64,000 nt of DNA, from contig UQCM01000009.1 of assembly GCA_900539525.1 (NCBI GenBank), forward strand, positions 1 to 64,000. The letters are read 5' to 3'. Source of the DNA: an uncultured Blautia sp. (lineage in GTDB: Bacteria > Bacillota > Clostridia > Lachnospirales > Lachnospiraceae). Made by a program: the position numbers and the translations under genes. The notes below the pieces were generated by a model, which worked only from the letters and a program-made list of their open reading frames with translations, ran no database searches and was not told where the DNA came from. Below, one piece after another: positions 32,550 to 39,821 of the stretch. The stretch's first letter is position 1. Each line of letters starts with the position of its first letter.

Positions 32550-33912
32550 TCGGCAGTGAAGCAAATCCCGGAGCCAGATCTTCGTCTGTAGGGATGTAAT
32601 CTCTCATCTCACCATTGTTGTATTTTCCGTATGCAACCATATCGAAGTATCCTGTTCCTGTCAGTCCGAATACAATGGTCTTTTCCTCGCCGGTTTCCCT
32701 GCACTTCAGGGCCTCATCAATGGCAACACGGATCGCATGGCTGCTTTCCGGTGCCGGAAGGATTCCTTCCACTCGTGCGAATTGCTGTGCTGCTTCAAAT
32801 ACTGAAGTCTGTTCGACAGAGACAGCCTCCAGAAGACCGTCATCATAGAGCTGGGAGACGGTAGAGCTCATGCCGTGGTAGCGAAGTCCGCCTGCATGGT
32901 TGGCAGATGGAATAAAGCCGCTTCCAAGAGTATACATTTTTGCGAGCGGACAGACCATTCCGGTATCACAGAAGTCATAAGCATATCTGCCGCGGGTAAG
33001 ACTCGGACAGGATGCCGGCTCTACTGCGATGATCCGGTAATGGTCTTCACCTCGAAGCATATCACCTACAAACGGGGAGATCAGGCCGCCCAGATTCGAA
33101 CCGCCTCCGGCACAGCCGATGATGATATCGGGATGAATGTCATATTTATTCAGGGCTGCTTTTGCCTCCAGGCCGATGATGGACTGATGCAGCAATACCT
33201 GGGAGAGTACAGATCCGAGCACATAGCGGTAACCTTCTGTCTTTGTTGCTGTCTCAACAGCTTCTGAGATCGCGCAGCCAAGACTGCCGGTGGTTCCGGG
33301 ATGTGCAGCCAGAATCTTCTTTCCTACCTCGGTGGTTTCAGATGGGGATGGCGTCACGGAAGCGCCATACGTTCTCATAACCTCCCGGCGGAAAGGCTTC
33401 TGTTCATAGGAGACCTTTACCATGTAAACCTTACAGTCCAGGTCAAAGTAGGAGCATGCCATGGAAAGTGCTGTGCCCCACTGACCTGCACCTGTCTCTG
33501 TAGTCACGCCCTTTAAGCCCTGCTTTTTTGCATAGTAAGCCTGAGCGATGGCAGAGTTCAGCTTGTGGCTGCCCGAGGTGTTATTTCCCTCAAACTTGTA
33601 ATAGATTTTCGCAGGGGTATCTAGCTTTTTCTCAAGACAGTATGCTCTTACAAGAGGAGACGGACGGTACATTTTGTAAAAATCACGGATTTCCACCGGA
33701 ATATCGATGTAAGGCGTTGTATCATCCAGCTCCTGCATGGCCAGCTCACGGCAGAAGATCTGCTCCATTTCCTCCAGAGTCAAAGGCTGCAGAGTAGCAG
33801 GATTCAGAAGCGGAGCGGGCTTGTTTTTCATATCTGCGCGGACATTGTACCACTGTCTGGGCATTTCGCTTTCTTCCAGATAAATCTTATAGGGGATTTT
33901 CTTTTCTGTCAT
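32542..33912 (-). CDS. TrpB2-type PLP-dependent tryptophan synthase beta-like enzyme
   Basis: A 456-residue PLP enzyme of the TrpB-like (TrpB2) family, longer than classical TrpB. The PLP lysine is in NTSGSHKLNSA (about residue 100), the family motif TETGAGQWGTALS follows, and the phosphate-binding loop is CAGGGSNLGG (about residue 228). No trpA or other tryptophan gene is in the window. TrpB2 enzymes can make tryptophan from serine and free indole, so indole salvage is a reasonable inference. The start at 33912 has AAAGGA upstream. It overlaps apbE and so shares its message, without an evident functional link. Confidence 0.9.
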   Translation of the reverse strand: MTEKKIPYKIYLEESEMPRQWYNVRADMKNKPAPLLNPATLQPLTLEEMEQIFCRELAMQELDDTTPYIDIPVEIRDFYKMYRPSPLVRAYCLEKKLDTPAKIYYKFEGNNTSGSHKLNSAIAQAYYAKKQGLKGVTTETGAGQWGTALSMACSYFDLDCKVYMVKVSYEQKPFRREVMRTYGASVTPSPSETTEVGKKILAAHPGTTGSLGCAISEAVETATKTEGYRYVLGSVLSQVLLHQSIIGLEAKAALNKYDIHPDIIIGCAGGGSNLGGLISPFVGDMLRGEDHYRIIAVEPASCPSLTRGRYAYDFCDTGMVCPLAKMYTLGSGFIPSANHAGGLRYHGMSSTVSQLYDDGLLEAVSVEQTSVFEAAQQFARVEGILPAPESSHAIRVAIDEALKCRETGEEKTIVFGLTGTGYFDMVAYGKYNNGEMRDYIPTDEDLAPGFASLPNV

Positions 33913-33951
33913 AGTATTAATGTTCCTTTCTTTTCTTTGTGAAGATAATTT

Positions 33952-34106
33952 GTTACTATACACACGTCAGCCAATTCGAGGTGTTTTCTGTGAGTGTAGC
34001 GAAGCGAAAGTCACAGAAAACCCAAAAGTAGCAGCGCGATATGATGCAGAATGCATCATATCTGTGCATCGCGAAGCGTTTTACTGGCCACGGAGTGAAC
34101 AGTAAC
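33952..34106 (+). repeat. Repeat family A, full copy A3
   Basis: A 155-base copy from GTTACTATACAC to GTGAACAGTAAC. It lies between the divergent TrpB2 and galK genes, next to the TrpB2 start. It has the same internal palindromes as A2 and A4, with a few base changes. Confidence 0.92.
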
Positions 34107-34267
34107 GATGATTTCGTAAAGGCACATACCCTGCTATGCAAGTATGGTGTCTCTTCGGGTTTTTGACATTTATATCCAAAAATACTATTGTCAGTTTACT
34201 ATAAGGAAAATGGGAAATCAATAGTTACTTTTCAGTCCCCTGACCAGTACTAATGTTAATTATGCAC

Positions 34268-34295
34268 TTTACAATCTTGTTAAATATGTTATAAT
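34268..34295 (+). promoter_or_regulatory. galK-galT promoter
   Basis: TTTACA (34268-34273) and TATAAT (34290-34295) are 16 bases apart, with a TG just before the -10 box. Confidence 0.75.
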
Positions 34296-34321
34296 GATTT
34301 TAGAAACATTTTTTGTGTTTA

Positions 34322-34340
34322 AAAACAATAATATTGTTTT
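34322..34340. promoter_or_regulatory. Palindrome downstream of the gal promoter, possible operator
   Basis: AAAACAAT and ATTGTTTT flank three bases, about 27 bases after the -10 box and 36 bases before galK. The position is that of a repressor site. No regulator gene is adjacent. Confidence 0.5.
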
Positions 34341-34375
34341 AATTCAAAATATTCAAAAGTTAAAGGAGAAGCGAA

Positions 34376-35539
34376 ATGAAGGAACAGTTATTGGGGAAAT
34401 TTAAAGAGCTTTTTGGGGGTGAAGGCGATATTCGGGCTTATTTCGCACCGGGCCGTGTCAATCTGATTGGTGAGCATACAGACTACAATGGCGGACATGT
34501 ATTTCCATGTGCTCTGACAATCGGAACCTATGCGGTAGCAAGAAAACGTGAAGATAAAGATTTGCGCTTCTATTCCATGAATTTTGAACGTCAGGGTGTG
34601 ATAAAGACCAGTCTTCTGGAAATGGCACCTGGAAAAGAGAATATCTGGACAGCCTATCCAAAAGGAGTGATGTGGGCATTCGAGCAGCGTGGAATGGAGA
34701 TTCCAAATGGTCTGGATATTGTAATCTACGGTAATATTCCAAATGGTTCAGGATTATCTTCCTCTGCATCTCTTGAGGTTCTGACCGGCTACATATTAAA
34801 GGATATGTTCGGGTTTGATGTTACGAACCAGGATCTGGCACTGATCGGACAGTATTCTGAAAATCATTACAATGGTGTAAACTGTGGTATTATGGATCAG
34901 TTTGCAATCGCTATGGGTAAAAAAGATCATGCGATCTTCCTTGACACCAGCAATCTGGAGTATCAGTATGCACCGATTCATCTGGAGGGAGCAAAGATTG
35001 TCATTGCATGCAGCAATAAAAAGCGTGGTCTTGGTGATTCAAAATATAATGAAAGACGTTCCGAATGTGAGACAGCTCTTGCTGAACTGCAGAAGGTGAT
35101 TAAGATAGACAACCTTGGACAGCTCACAGAGGAAGAGTTCGAGGCAAACAAAGGTGCGATCGCAGATGAAGTGCGTGTGCGCCGTGCAAAACATGCCGTA
35201 TATGAGAATCAGAGAACATTGCGTGCAGTGGAGGCATTGAAGTCAGATGATATTCGTCTCTTTGGTGAGCTTATGAATGCCTCTCATGTTTCACTTCGAG
35301 ATGACTATGAAGTGACAGGTATTGAACTGGATACACTGGTTGAAGAATCCTGGAAGCAGCCGGGTGTGATCGGTTCCCGTATGACAGGCGCCGGATTCGG
35401 AGGATGTACTGTCAGCATCGTAGAAGATGATGCCATTGAGAACTTTAAGAAAAATGTCGGGGAAGCATACAAAGCGAAGATTGGATATGCTGCTGATTTC
35501 TATGTAGTAGAGATTGGTGACGGTCCTGTCAGATTATAG
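34376..35539 (+). CDS. galK: Galactokinase
   Basis: GalK phosphorylates galactose to galactose-1-phosphate, the entry to the Leloir pathway. The 387-residue protein has the GHMP-kinase signatures: the galactokinase motif GRVNLIGEHTDYNGGHVFP near residue 26, the ATP-binding loop PNGSGLSSSASLEV near residue 121, and the C-terminal GSRMTGAGFGGCTVSIV near residue 337. GGAGAAG precedes the ATG. It is followed by galT after 36 bases, on the same transcript. Confidence 0.97.
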   Translation: MKEQLLGKFKELFGGEGDIRAYFAPGRVNLIGEHTDYNGGHVFPCALTIGTYAVARKREDKDLRFYSMNFERQGVIKTSLLEMAPGKENIWTAYPKGVMWAFEQRGMEIPNGLDIVIYGNIPNGSGLSSSASLEVLTGYILKDMFGFDVTNQDLALIGQYSENHYNGVNCGIMDQFAIAMGKKDHAIFLDTSNLEYQYAPIHLEGAKIVIACSNKKRGLGDSKYNERRSECETALAELQKVIKIDNLGQLTEEEFEANKGAIADEVRVRRAKHAVYENQRTLRAVEALKSDDIRLFGELMNASHVSLRDDYEVTGIELDTLVEESWKQPGVIGSRMTGAGFGGCTVSIVEDDAIENFKKNVGEAYKAKIGYAADFYVVEIGDGPVRL

Positions 35540-35575
35540 AAGATAAAAAATAGAAGATAGAAGGAGGAGTCTGCC

Positions 35576-37069
35576 GTGATTTATGAAAGCATTAAAAAAC
35601 TGGTAACTTACGGTCTGGAAACCGGACTGATCTCGGAGGAAGATAAGCTCTTTACCACCAATGAGCTTCTTGAAGCACTGAAGCTTGACGAATACGAGGA
35701 ACCGGAAGAGAACTATACAGATGTTGATCTGGAATCGACGCTGGCAGAAATTCTGGATTTTGCTGCTGAGAATGGACTGATGGAGGATAACAGCATCGTA
35801 TATCGTGACCTGTTTGATACGAAGCTGATGGGACTTCTGACACCAAGACCTCATGAGGTCATCCGCAGATTCCAGGAGCTGTATGCACAGTCTCCAAAGG
35901 CTGCCACAGATGCATACTATAAGTTCAGCCAGGACACGGACTATATTCGCCGTTACCGCATTGCAAGAGATAGAAAGTGGATGACATCCACGCCATACGG
36001 GGATCTGGATATTACGATCAATCTTTCCAAGCCGGAAAAGGATCCCAAGGCAATCGCAGCAGCGAAGCTTGCAAAGCAGAGCGGATACCCGAAATGTCAG
36101 CTCTGTATGGAAAATATCGGATATGCAGGACGTACTAATCATCCGGCAAGGCAGAATCACCGGGTAATACCGATTACGGTAAATGGAAAACCCTGGGGAT
36201 TCCAGTATTCACCTTATGTATATTACAATGAGCACTGCATCGTGTTCAATTCCGAGCATACACCAATGAAGATCGAGCGTGATACGTTTGCAAAACTGCT
36301 GGATTTTGTACGTCAGTTCCCGCACTATTTCGTAGGCTCCAATGCGGATCTTCCAATCGTAGGAGGCTCTATTTTGAGCCACGATCATTTCCAGGGAGGC
36401 TGTTATGAATTTGCCATGGCAAAGGCTCCGGTAGAATCAAACTTTACCGTTGAGGGATTTGAGGATGTAACAGCAGGAATCGTGAAATGGCCGATGTCTG
36501 TGATCCGTCTTCAGAGTGGAGATACCGAGAGGCTGGTGGCATTTGCAGATCATATTCTGAGTGCATGGAGAGGATACACAGACGAGGAAGCGTTTATTTT
36601 CGCAGAGACAGACGGAGAACCTCATAATACGATTACTCCGATCGCGAGAAAGCGCGGTGATATCTATGAACTGGATCTGGTGCTCCGCAATAACATTACT
36701 ACAGAAGAGCACCCGATGGGGGTTTACCATCCGCATGCAGAGCTGCATCATATCAAAAAGGAGAACATCGGTCTGATTGAAGTAATGGGACTGGCAGTTC
36801 TTCCGGCAAGACTGAAATCAGAGCTTGAGCTTCTTGCAGAATATCTGGCAGATGGTAAGGATGTGCGTTCAAATGAGATACTGGAGAAGCACGCAGACTG
36901 GGTAGACGAATTCTCTCCAAAATACGATGGATTTACAAAAGAAAATGTCATGGATATCCTTCAGCAGGAGGTAGGAAATGTATTCATGAAGGTTCTGGAG
37001 TGTTCAGGCGTCTATAAGTGCGACGAGACGGGGCGTAAGAACTTCATGAGATTTATTGAAACATTGTAA
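35576..37069 (+). CDS. galT: UDP-glucose-hexose-1-phosphate uridylyltransferase, type 2
   Basis: GalT exchanges galactose-1-phosphate with UDP-glucose. The 497-residue length and sequence are those of the Firmicutes type 2 GalT, not the 350-residue type 1. Recognisable blocks include LLTPRPHEVIRRF (about residue 82), YFVGSNADLPIVGGSILSHDH (about residues 246-266; the His residues of the catalytic region) and GVYHPHAELHHIKKENIGLIE. AAGGAGGAG precedes the GTG at 35576 (the first codon). galE is not in the window. A terminator follows. Confidence 0.95.
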   Translation: MIYESIKKLVTYGLETGLISEEDKLFTTNELLEALKLDEYEEPEENYTDVDLESTLAEILDFAAENGLMEDNSIVYRDLFDTKLMGLLTPRPHEVIRRFQELYAQSPKAATDAYYKFSQDTDYIRRYRIARDRKWMTSTPYGDLDITINLSKPEKDPKAIAAAKLAKQSGYPKCQLCMENIGYAGRTNHPARQNHRVIPITVNGKPWGFQYSPYVYYNEHCIVFNSEHTPMKIERDTFAKLLDFVRQFPHYFVGSNADLPIVGGSILSHDHFQGGCYEFAMAKAPVESNFTVEGFEDVTAGIVKWPMSVIRLQSGDTERLVAFADHILSAWRGYTDEEAFIFAETDGEPHNTITPIARKRGDIYELDLVLRNNITTEEHPMGVYHPHAELHHIKKENIGLIEVMGLAVLPARLKSELELLAEYLADGKDVRSNEILEKHADWVDEFSPKYDGFTKENVMDILQQEVGNVFMKVLECSGVYKCDETGRKNFMRFIETL

Positions 37070-37120
37070 ATCCTGAAAATACTCGTGCAACAATCCGTAA
37101 ACCAGTTTTGACAGCTAATA

Positions 37121-37160
37121 AACAGACAGGCATTGTTTGATTGCAGTGCCTGTCTGTTTT
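37121..37160 (+). terminator. Intrinsic terminator after galT
   Basis: AACAGACAGGCA and TGCCTGTCTGTT form a 12-bp stem followed by TTTT. Confidence 0.88.
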
Positions 37161-37202
37161 GTTAATGTTTCCGTAAAATTCTTAAATAAATCGAAACAGT
37201 AT

Positions 37203-37231
37203 TGATTTAAATTGGAAGAAAGTGCTATAAT
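37203..37231 (+). promoter_or_regulatory. Promoter of the PAP2-like gene
   Basis: TTGATT and TATAAT are separated by 17 bases, 54 bases upstream of the ATG. Confidence 0.75.
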
Positions 37232-37284
37232 CATGCCGATAAAAGTGTGCAAACATAAAGTGTTGTCAGGCAGGAGATGATTTA

Positions 37285-37941
37285 ATGAAATGGATAAAGC
37301 AGTACAGGCACTTTTTGATCGTGCCCGTGTATTTCATTTTTTATATGCTGATATTCGGATATGTGGAGAAACGTTCAGGGGTGCATATCTATATTCTTCA
37401 CTCGCGTCTGGATGATTTTATTCCGTTTTGTGAGTATTTTATTGTACCTTACTTCCTCTGGTTTTTCTATGTTGCCGGAGCAGTAGTTTATTTTGGATTA
37501 AGAAAGAATCACCTGATCGAGTATTATCGTCTGATTATGACTCTGGGAATCGGAATGACGCTTTTTCTCGTGGTTTCGCTGGTATTTCCGAACGGACATT
37601 CACTCAGACCCTGGCATTTTGAGCATGAGAATGTTTTTGTAGATATGGTGAGGTTCCTTTACAGCATTGATACCCCTACAAATGTACTGCCGAGTATTCA
37701 TGTGTTTAATTCGATTGCTGTGGCGATTGCAGTCGCGGATTGTGAAGCATGTAAGAAACAGATCTGGGTCGTGCGCTGTTCCAATGTTCTGGCTATTCTG
37801 ATCGTATGCGCCACGGTATTTTTAAAACAGCATACAGTCATTGATGTCGTTACTGCACTGATACTGAATGCAGCCTGCTATTATCTGATCTACAGGCCGC
37901 GTTATGTATTTGGACGAAAGCCGCTTCCGGAAACACATTAG
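37285..37941 (+). CDS. PAP2-like membrane protein
   Basis: A 218-residue membrane protein with about six spans. It has a reduced set of PAP2 phosphatase motifs: an RP pair in GHSLRPWHF, PSIHVFNS near residue 138 (PSGH in most members), and KQHTVIDVV near residue 181 giving the catalytic His and Asp. The lysine of motif 1 and the Ser-Arg of motif 3 are not seen, which points to the inositol-phosphotransferase-like PAP2_3 subgroup. Lipid phosphate or phospholipid head-group chemistry is likely, with the substrate unknown. It is flanked by a promoter and a terminator, so it is monocistronic. Confidence 0.8.
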   Translation: MKWIKQYRHFLIVPVYFIFYMLIFGYVEKRSGVHIYILHSRLDDFIPFCEYFIVPYFLWFFYVAGAVVYFGLRKNHLIEYYRLIMTLGIGMTLFLVVSLVFPNGHSLRPWHFEHENVFVDMVRFLYSIDTPTNVLPSIHVFNSIAVAIAVADCEACKKQIWVVRCSNVLAILIVCATVFLKQHTVIDVVTALILNAACYYLIYRPRYVFGRKPLPETH

Positions 37942-37950
37942 TGTCCGGAT

Positions 37951-37983
37951 AAAAAGAATCCTGTTTTGCAGGATTCTTTTTTG
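37951..37983 (+). terminator. Intrinsic terminator after the PAP2-like gene
   Basis: AAAGAATCCTG and CAGGATTCTTT pair around TTTTG and are followed by a T run. Confidence 0.9.
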
Positions 37984-38041
37984 TATTCTTTCACGTTTCT
38001 TTGCGTATAATGGTAATAATTTCTCTTCCAATGAGGTTATT

Positions 38042-38299
38042 ATGCGTATCTGTGATCTCCGTCAAAAAGAAGTAATTAATATCTGTACCTGCCGTTCTCT
38101 TGGATGTGTCGGTGATGTAGATATTGATCCAAAATCAGGCTGTATTCTATTTCTCATCATTCCCGGACCTGGAAAGCTCTGCTCCTTTCTTGGCCGTGAC
38201 ACGGAATTCATCATCCCGTGGAAATGTATCAGACAAATTGGAAATGACATAATTCTTGTTGAAATAAATGAAGATGAGTGTCAGAAAAAATGCGAGTAA
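38042..38299 (+). CDS. YlmC/YmxH-family PRC-barrel protein
   Basis: An 85-residue protein with the PRC-barrel type pattern of the YlmC/YmxH sporulation-associated family: MRICDLRQKEVINI, then GDVDIDPKSGCIL and the ending IIPWKCIRQIGNDIILVEI. The ATG at 38042 is chosen because GAGGT precedes it and the family starts at this point; a longer reading frame upstream is not supported. In many clostridia the gene lies beside sigG or sigE, as here. Its molecular role is not known. Confidence 0.85.
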   Translation: MRICDLRQKEVINICTCRSLGCVGDVDIDPKSGCILFLIIPGPGKLCSFLGRDTEFIIPWKCIRQIGNDIILVEINEDECQKKCE

Positions 38300-38326
38300 G
38301 CTTATTACGACATCCATTCTGTCAAG

Positions 38327-38352
38327 GGCTAAAACTTTATAAAATTTTAGCC
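38327..38352 (+). terminator. Hairpin between ylmC and sigG
   Basis: GGCTAAAA and TTTTAGCC form a stem around an A/T loop. It is A/T rich and only partly terminator-like. Confidence 0.5.
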
Positions 38353-38419
38353 TTACATGAATATGTAAGAGCCATAATGTGAACCATTTTATTATACCAT
38401 TTGACAGGAGGATTACATG

Positions 38420-39196
38420 ATGGCTCTTAATAAGGTTGAGATATGCGGTGTAAATACATCCAAGCTTCCACTCTTATCTAACGAAGAAAAGGAAGCGCTT
38501 TTTGCGCGTATCAAAGAAGGGGATATGGAGGCGCGTGAACTTTATATTAAGGGAAATCTGCGCCTTGTACTAAGTGTGATCAAACGTTTTGGGAGCAGTA
38601 ATGAGAATGCCGATGACTTGTTTCAGATCGGATGCATCGGGCTCATTAAAGCGATTGATAATTTCGATGCAACCTTGAATGTGAAATTCTCCACTTATGC
38701 GGTACCGATGATCATCGGTGAAGTCCGCAGATATCTGAGGGATAACAACAGCATTCGTGTGAGCAGGTCTTTAAGAGATACCGCCTATAAAGCAATTTAT
38801 GCAAAAGAAAACTATATGAGAAAGAATCTGAAGGAACCGACAATTCATGAGATTGCTGAGGAAATCGGAATCTCAAAGGAGGATATCGTCTTCGCCATGG
38901 ATGCCATTCAGACACCTGTGAGCCTCTATGAACCCGTTTACACCGAAGGCGGTGACACCCTCTATGTAATGGATCAGATCAGCGACCGCAAAAACAAAGA
39001 GGAGAAATGGGTAGAATCAATTGCTTTAAATGAAGCAATTAAACGGCTTGGAGAACGCGAAAAAATGATTATTGAAATGCGTTTCTATGAAGGCAAGACT
39101 CAGATGGAAGTGGCCAATGAAATTCACATCTCGCAGGCACAGGTAAGCAGGCTGGAAAAAAATGCACTGCGACTGATGCGGGCTTATCTGGATTAG
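38420..39196 (+). CDS. sigG: Forespore-specific RNA polymerase sigma factor SigG
   Basis: SigG directs late forespore transcription during endospore formation. The 258-residue protein has the SigG-typical N-terminus ALNKVEICGVNTSKLPLLS, region 2 (DLFQIGCIGLIKAIDNFD and KFSTYAVPMIIGEVRRYLRD), region 3 (EPTIHEIAEEIGIS) and region 4 (EGKTQMEVANEIHISQAQVS). AGGAGG lies eight bases upstream of the second ATG (38420); the first ATG at 38417 would add one Met. Its presence implies that the organism is, or recently was, a spore former. SigE is not adjacent in this window. Confidence 0.95.
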   Translation: MALNKVEICGVNTSKLPLLSNEEKEALFARIKEGDMEARELYIKGNLRLVLSVIKRFGSSNENADDLFQIGCIGLIKAIDNFDATLNVKFSTYAVPMIIGEVRRYLRDNNSIRVSRSLRDTAYKAIYAKENYMRKNLKEPTIHEIAEEIGISKEDIVFAMDAIQTPVSLYEPVYTEGGDTLYVMDQISDRKNKEEKWVESIALNEAIKRLGEREKMIIEMRFYEGKTQMEVANEIHISQAQVSRLEKNALRLMRAYLD

Positions 39197-39204
39197 AAAA
39201 ACAA

Positions 39205-39283
39205 AAAACACCTCTACTTGGCTGACATGTGAATCGTAACAGTTACTGTTCATGTGCGTGTCAGCCAATTCGAGGTGTTTTTC
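39205..39283. repeat. Two family A left ends head to head, forming a terminator hairpin
   Basis: A reversed left end and a direct left end (GTTACTGTTCATG-TGTCAGCCAATTCGAGGTGTTTTT) meet at the GTAAC-A-GTTAC junction near 39241. Together they fold into a stem of about 36 bp that ends AAAAACACCTC/GAGGTGTTTTT, a good terminator after sigG. The nrdR promoter begins two bases later. Confidence 0.85.
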
Positions 39284-39284
39284 A

Positions 39285-39314
39285 TTGACAATATACAGGA
39301 AATTGGGGTATAAC
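39285..39314 (+). promoter_or_regulatory. Promoter of the nrdR-DUF5717 operon
   Basis: A perfect TTGACA (39285-39290) and TATAAC (39309-39314) are separated by 18 bases. Confidence 0.75.
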
Positions 39315-39367
39315 TAAGGAAAAGAATCAGAAGGATACTGTTTCAGTTACGATCAGGGAGGAAAAGA

Positions 39368-39817
39368 ATGAAGTGTCCATTTTGTAACCAGGATAATACG
39401 AGAGTCGTGGACTCCAGGCCGGCTGATGATAATTATTCCATCAGACGGCGCAGGATGTGTGATGAGTGCGGGAAGCGTTTTACCACTTATGAGAAGGTTG
39501 AAACGATTCCTTTGATTGTCATTAAAAAGGACCGGAGCAGAGAAGAGTATGACCGTTCCAAGATCGAGGCGGGTGTTTTGCGTGCATGTTATAAAAGACC
39601 GATTCCTGTTCAGAAAATCAATGAACTGGTGGACAACGTGGAGACAGAGCTGTTTAACCGGGAGGAGAGAGAAATCGAAAGTAATCTGATCGGAGAAATC
39701 GTTATGGACAAGCTTAAAGATCTTGAAGCTGTAGCCTATGTACGGTTTGCCTCTGTGTACCGTGAGTTCAAAGACGTGAATACGTTTATGGATGAACTGA
39801 AAAAAATACTGAAGTAG
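39368..39817 (+). CDS. nrdR: Ribonucleotide reductase repressor
   Basis: NrdR represses ribonucleotide reductase genes in response to ATP/dATP. The 149-residue protein has an N-terminal zinc ribbon (MKCPFCNQDNTRVVDSRP and RRRRMCDECGKRFTTYE, four cysteines) and an ATP-cone domain from about residue 49 (VIKKDRSREEYDRSKIEAG). GGAGG precedes the ATG. It is five bases upstream of the DUF5717 gene and so probably on the same message. No NrdR box pair was searched for systematically. Confidence 0.97.
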   Translation: MKCPFCNQDNTRVVDSRPADDNYSIRRRRMCDECGKRFTTYEKVETIPLIVIKKDRSREEYDRSKIEAGVLRACYKRPIPVQKINELVDNVETELFNREEREIESNLIGEIVMDKLKDLEAVAYVRFASVYREFKDVNTFMDELKKILK

Positions 39818-39821
39818 ACAG

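Noticed and set aside
33920..34105. 61-residue reading frames on both strands over repeat A3
   Set aside because: They translate the repeat itself (VAARYDAECIISVHREA) and lack start signals.
37904..38041. A 46-residue extension of the YlmC-type protein
   Set aside because: It would overlap the PAP2-like gene and its terminator; the ATG at 38042 has a ribosome-binding site and matches the family start.
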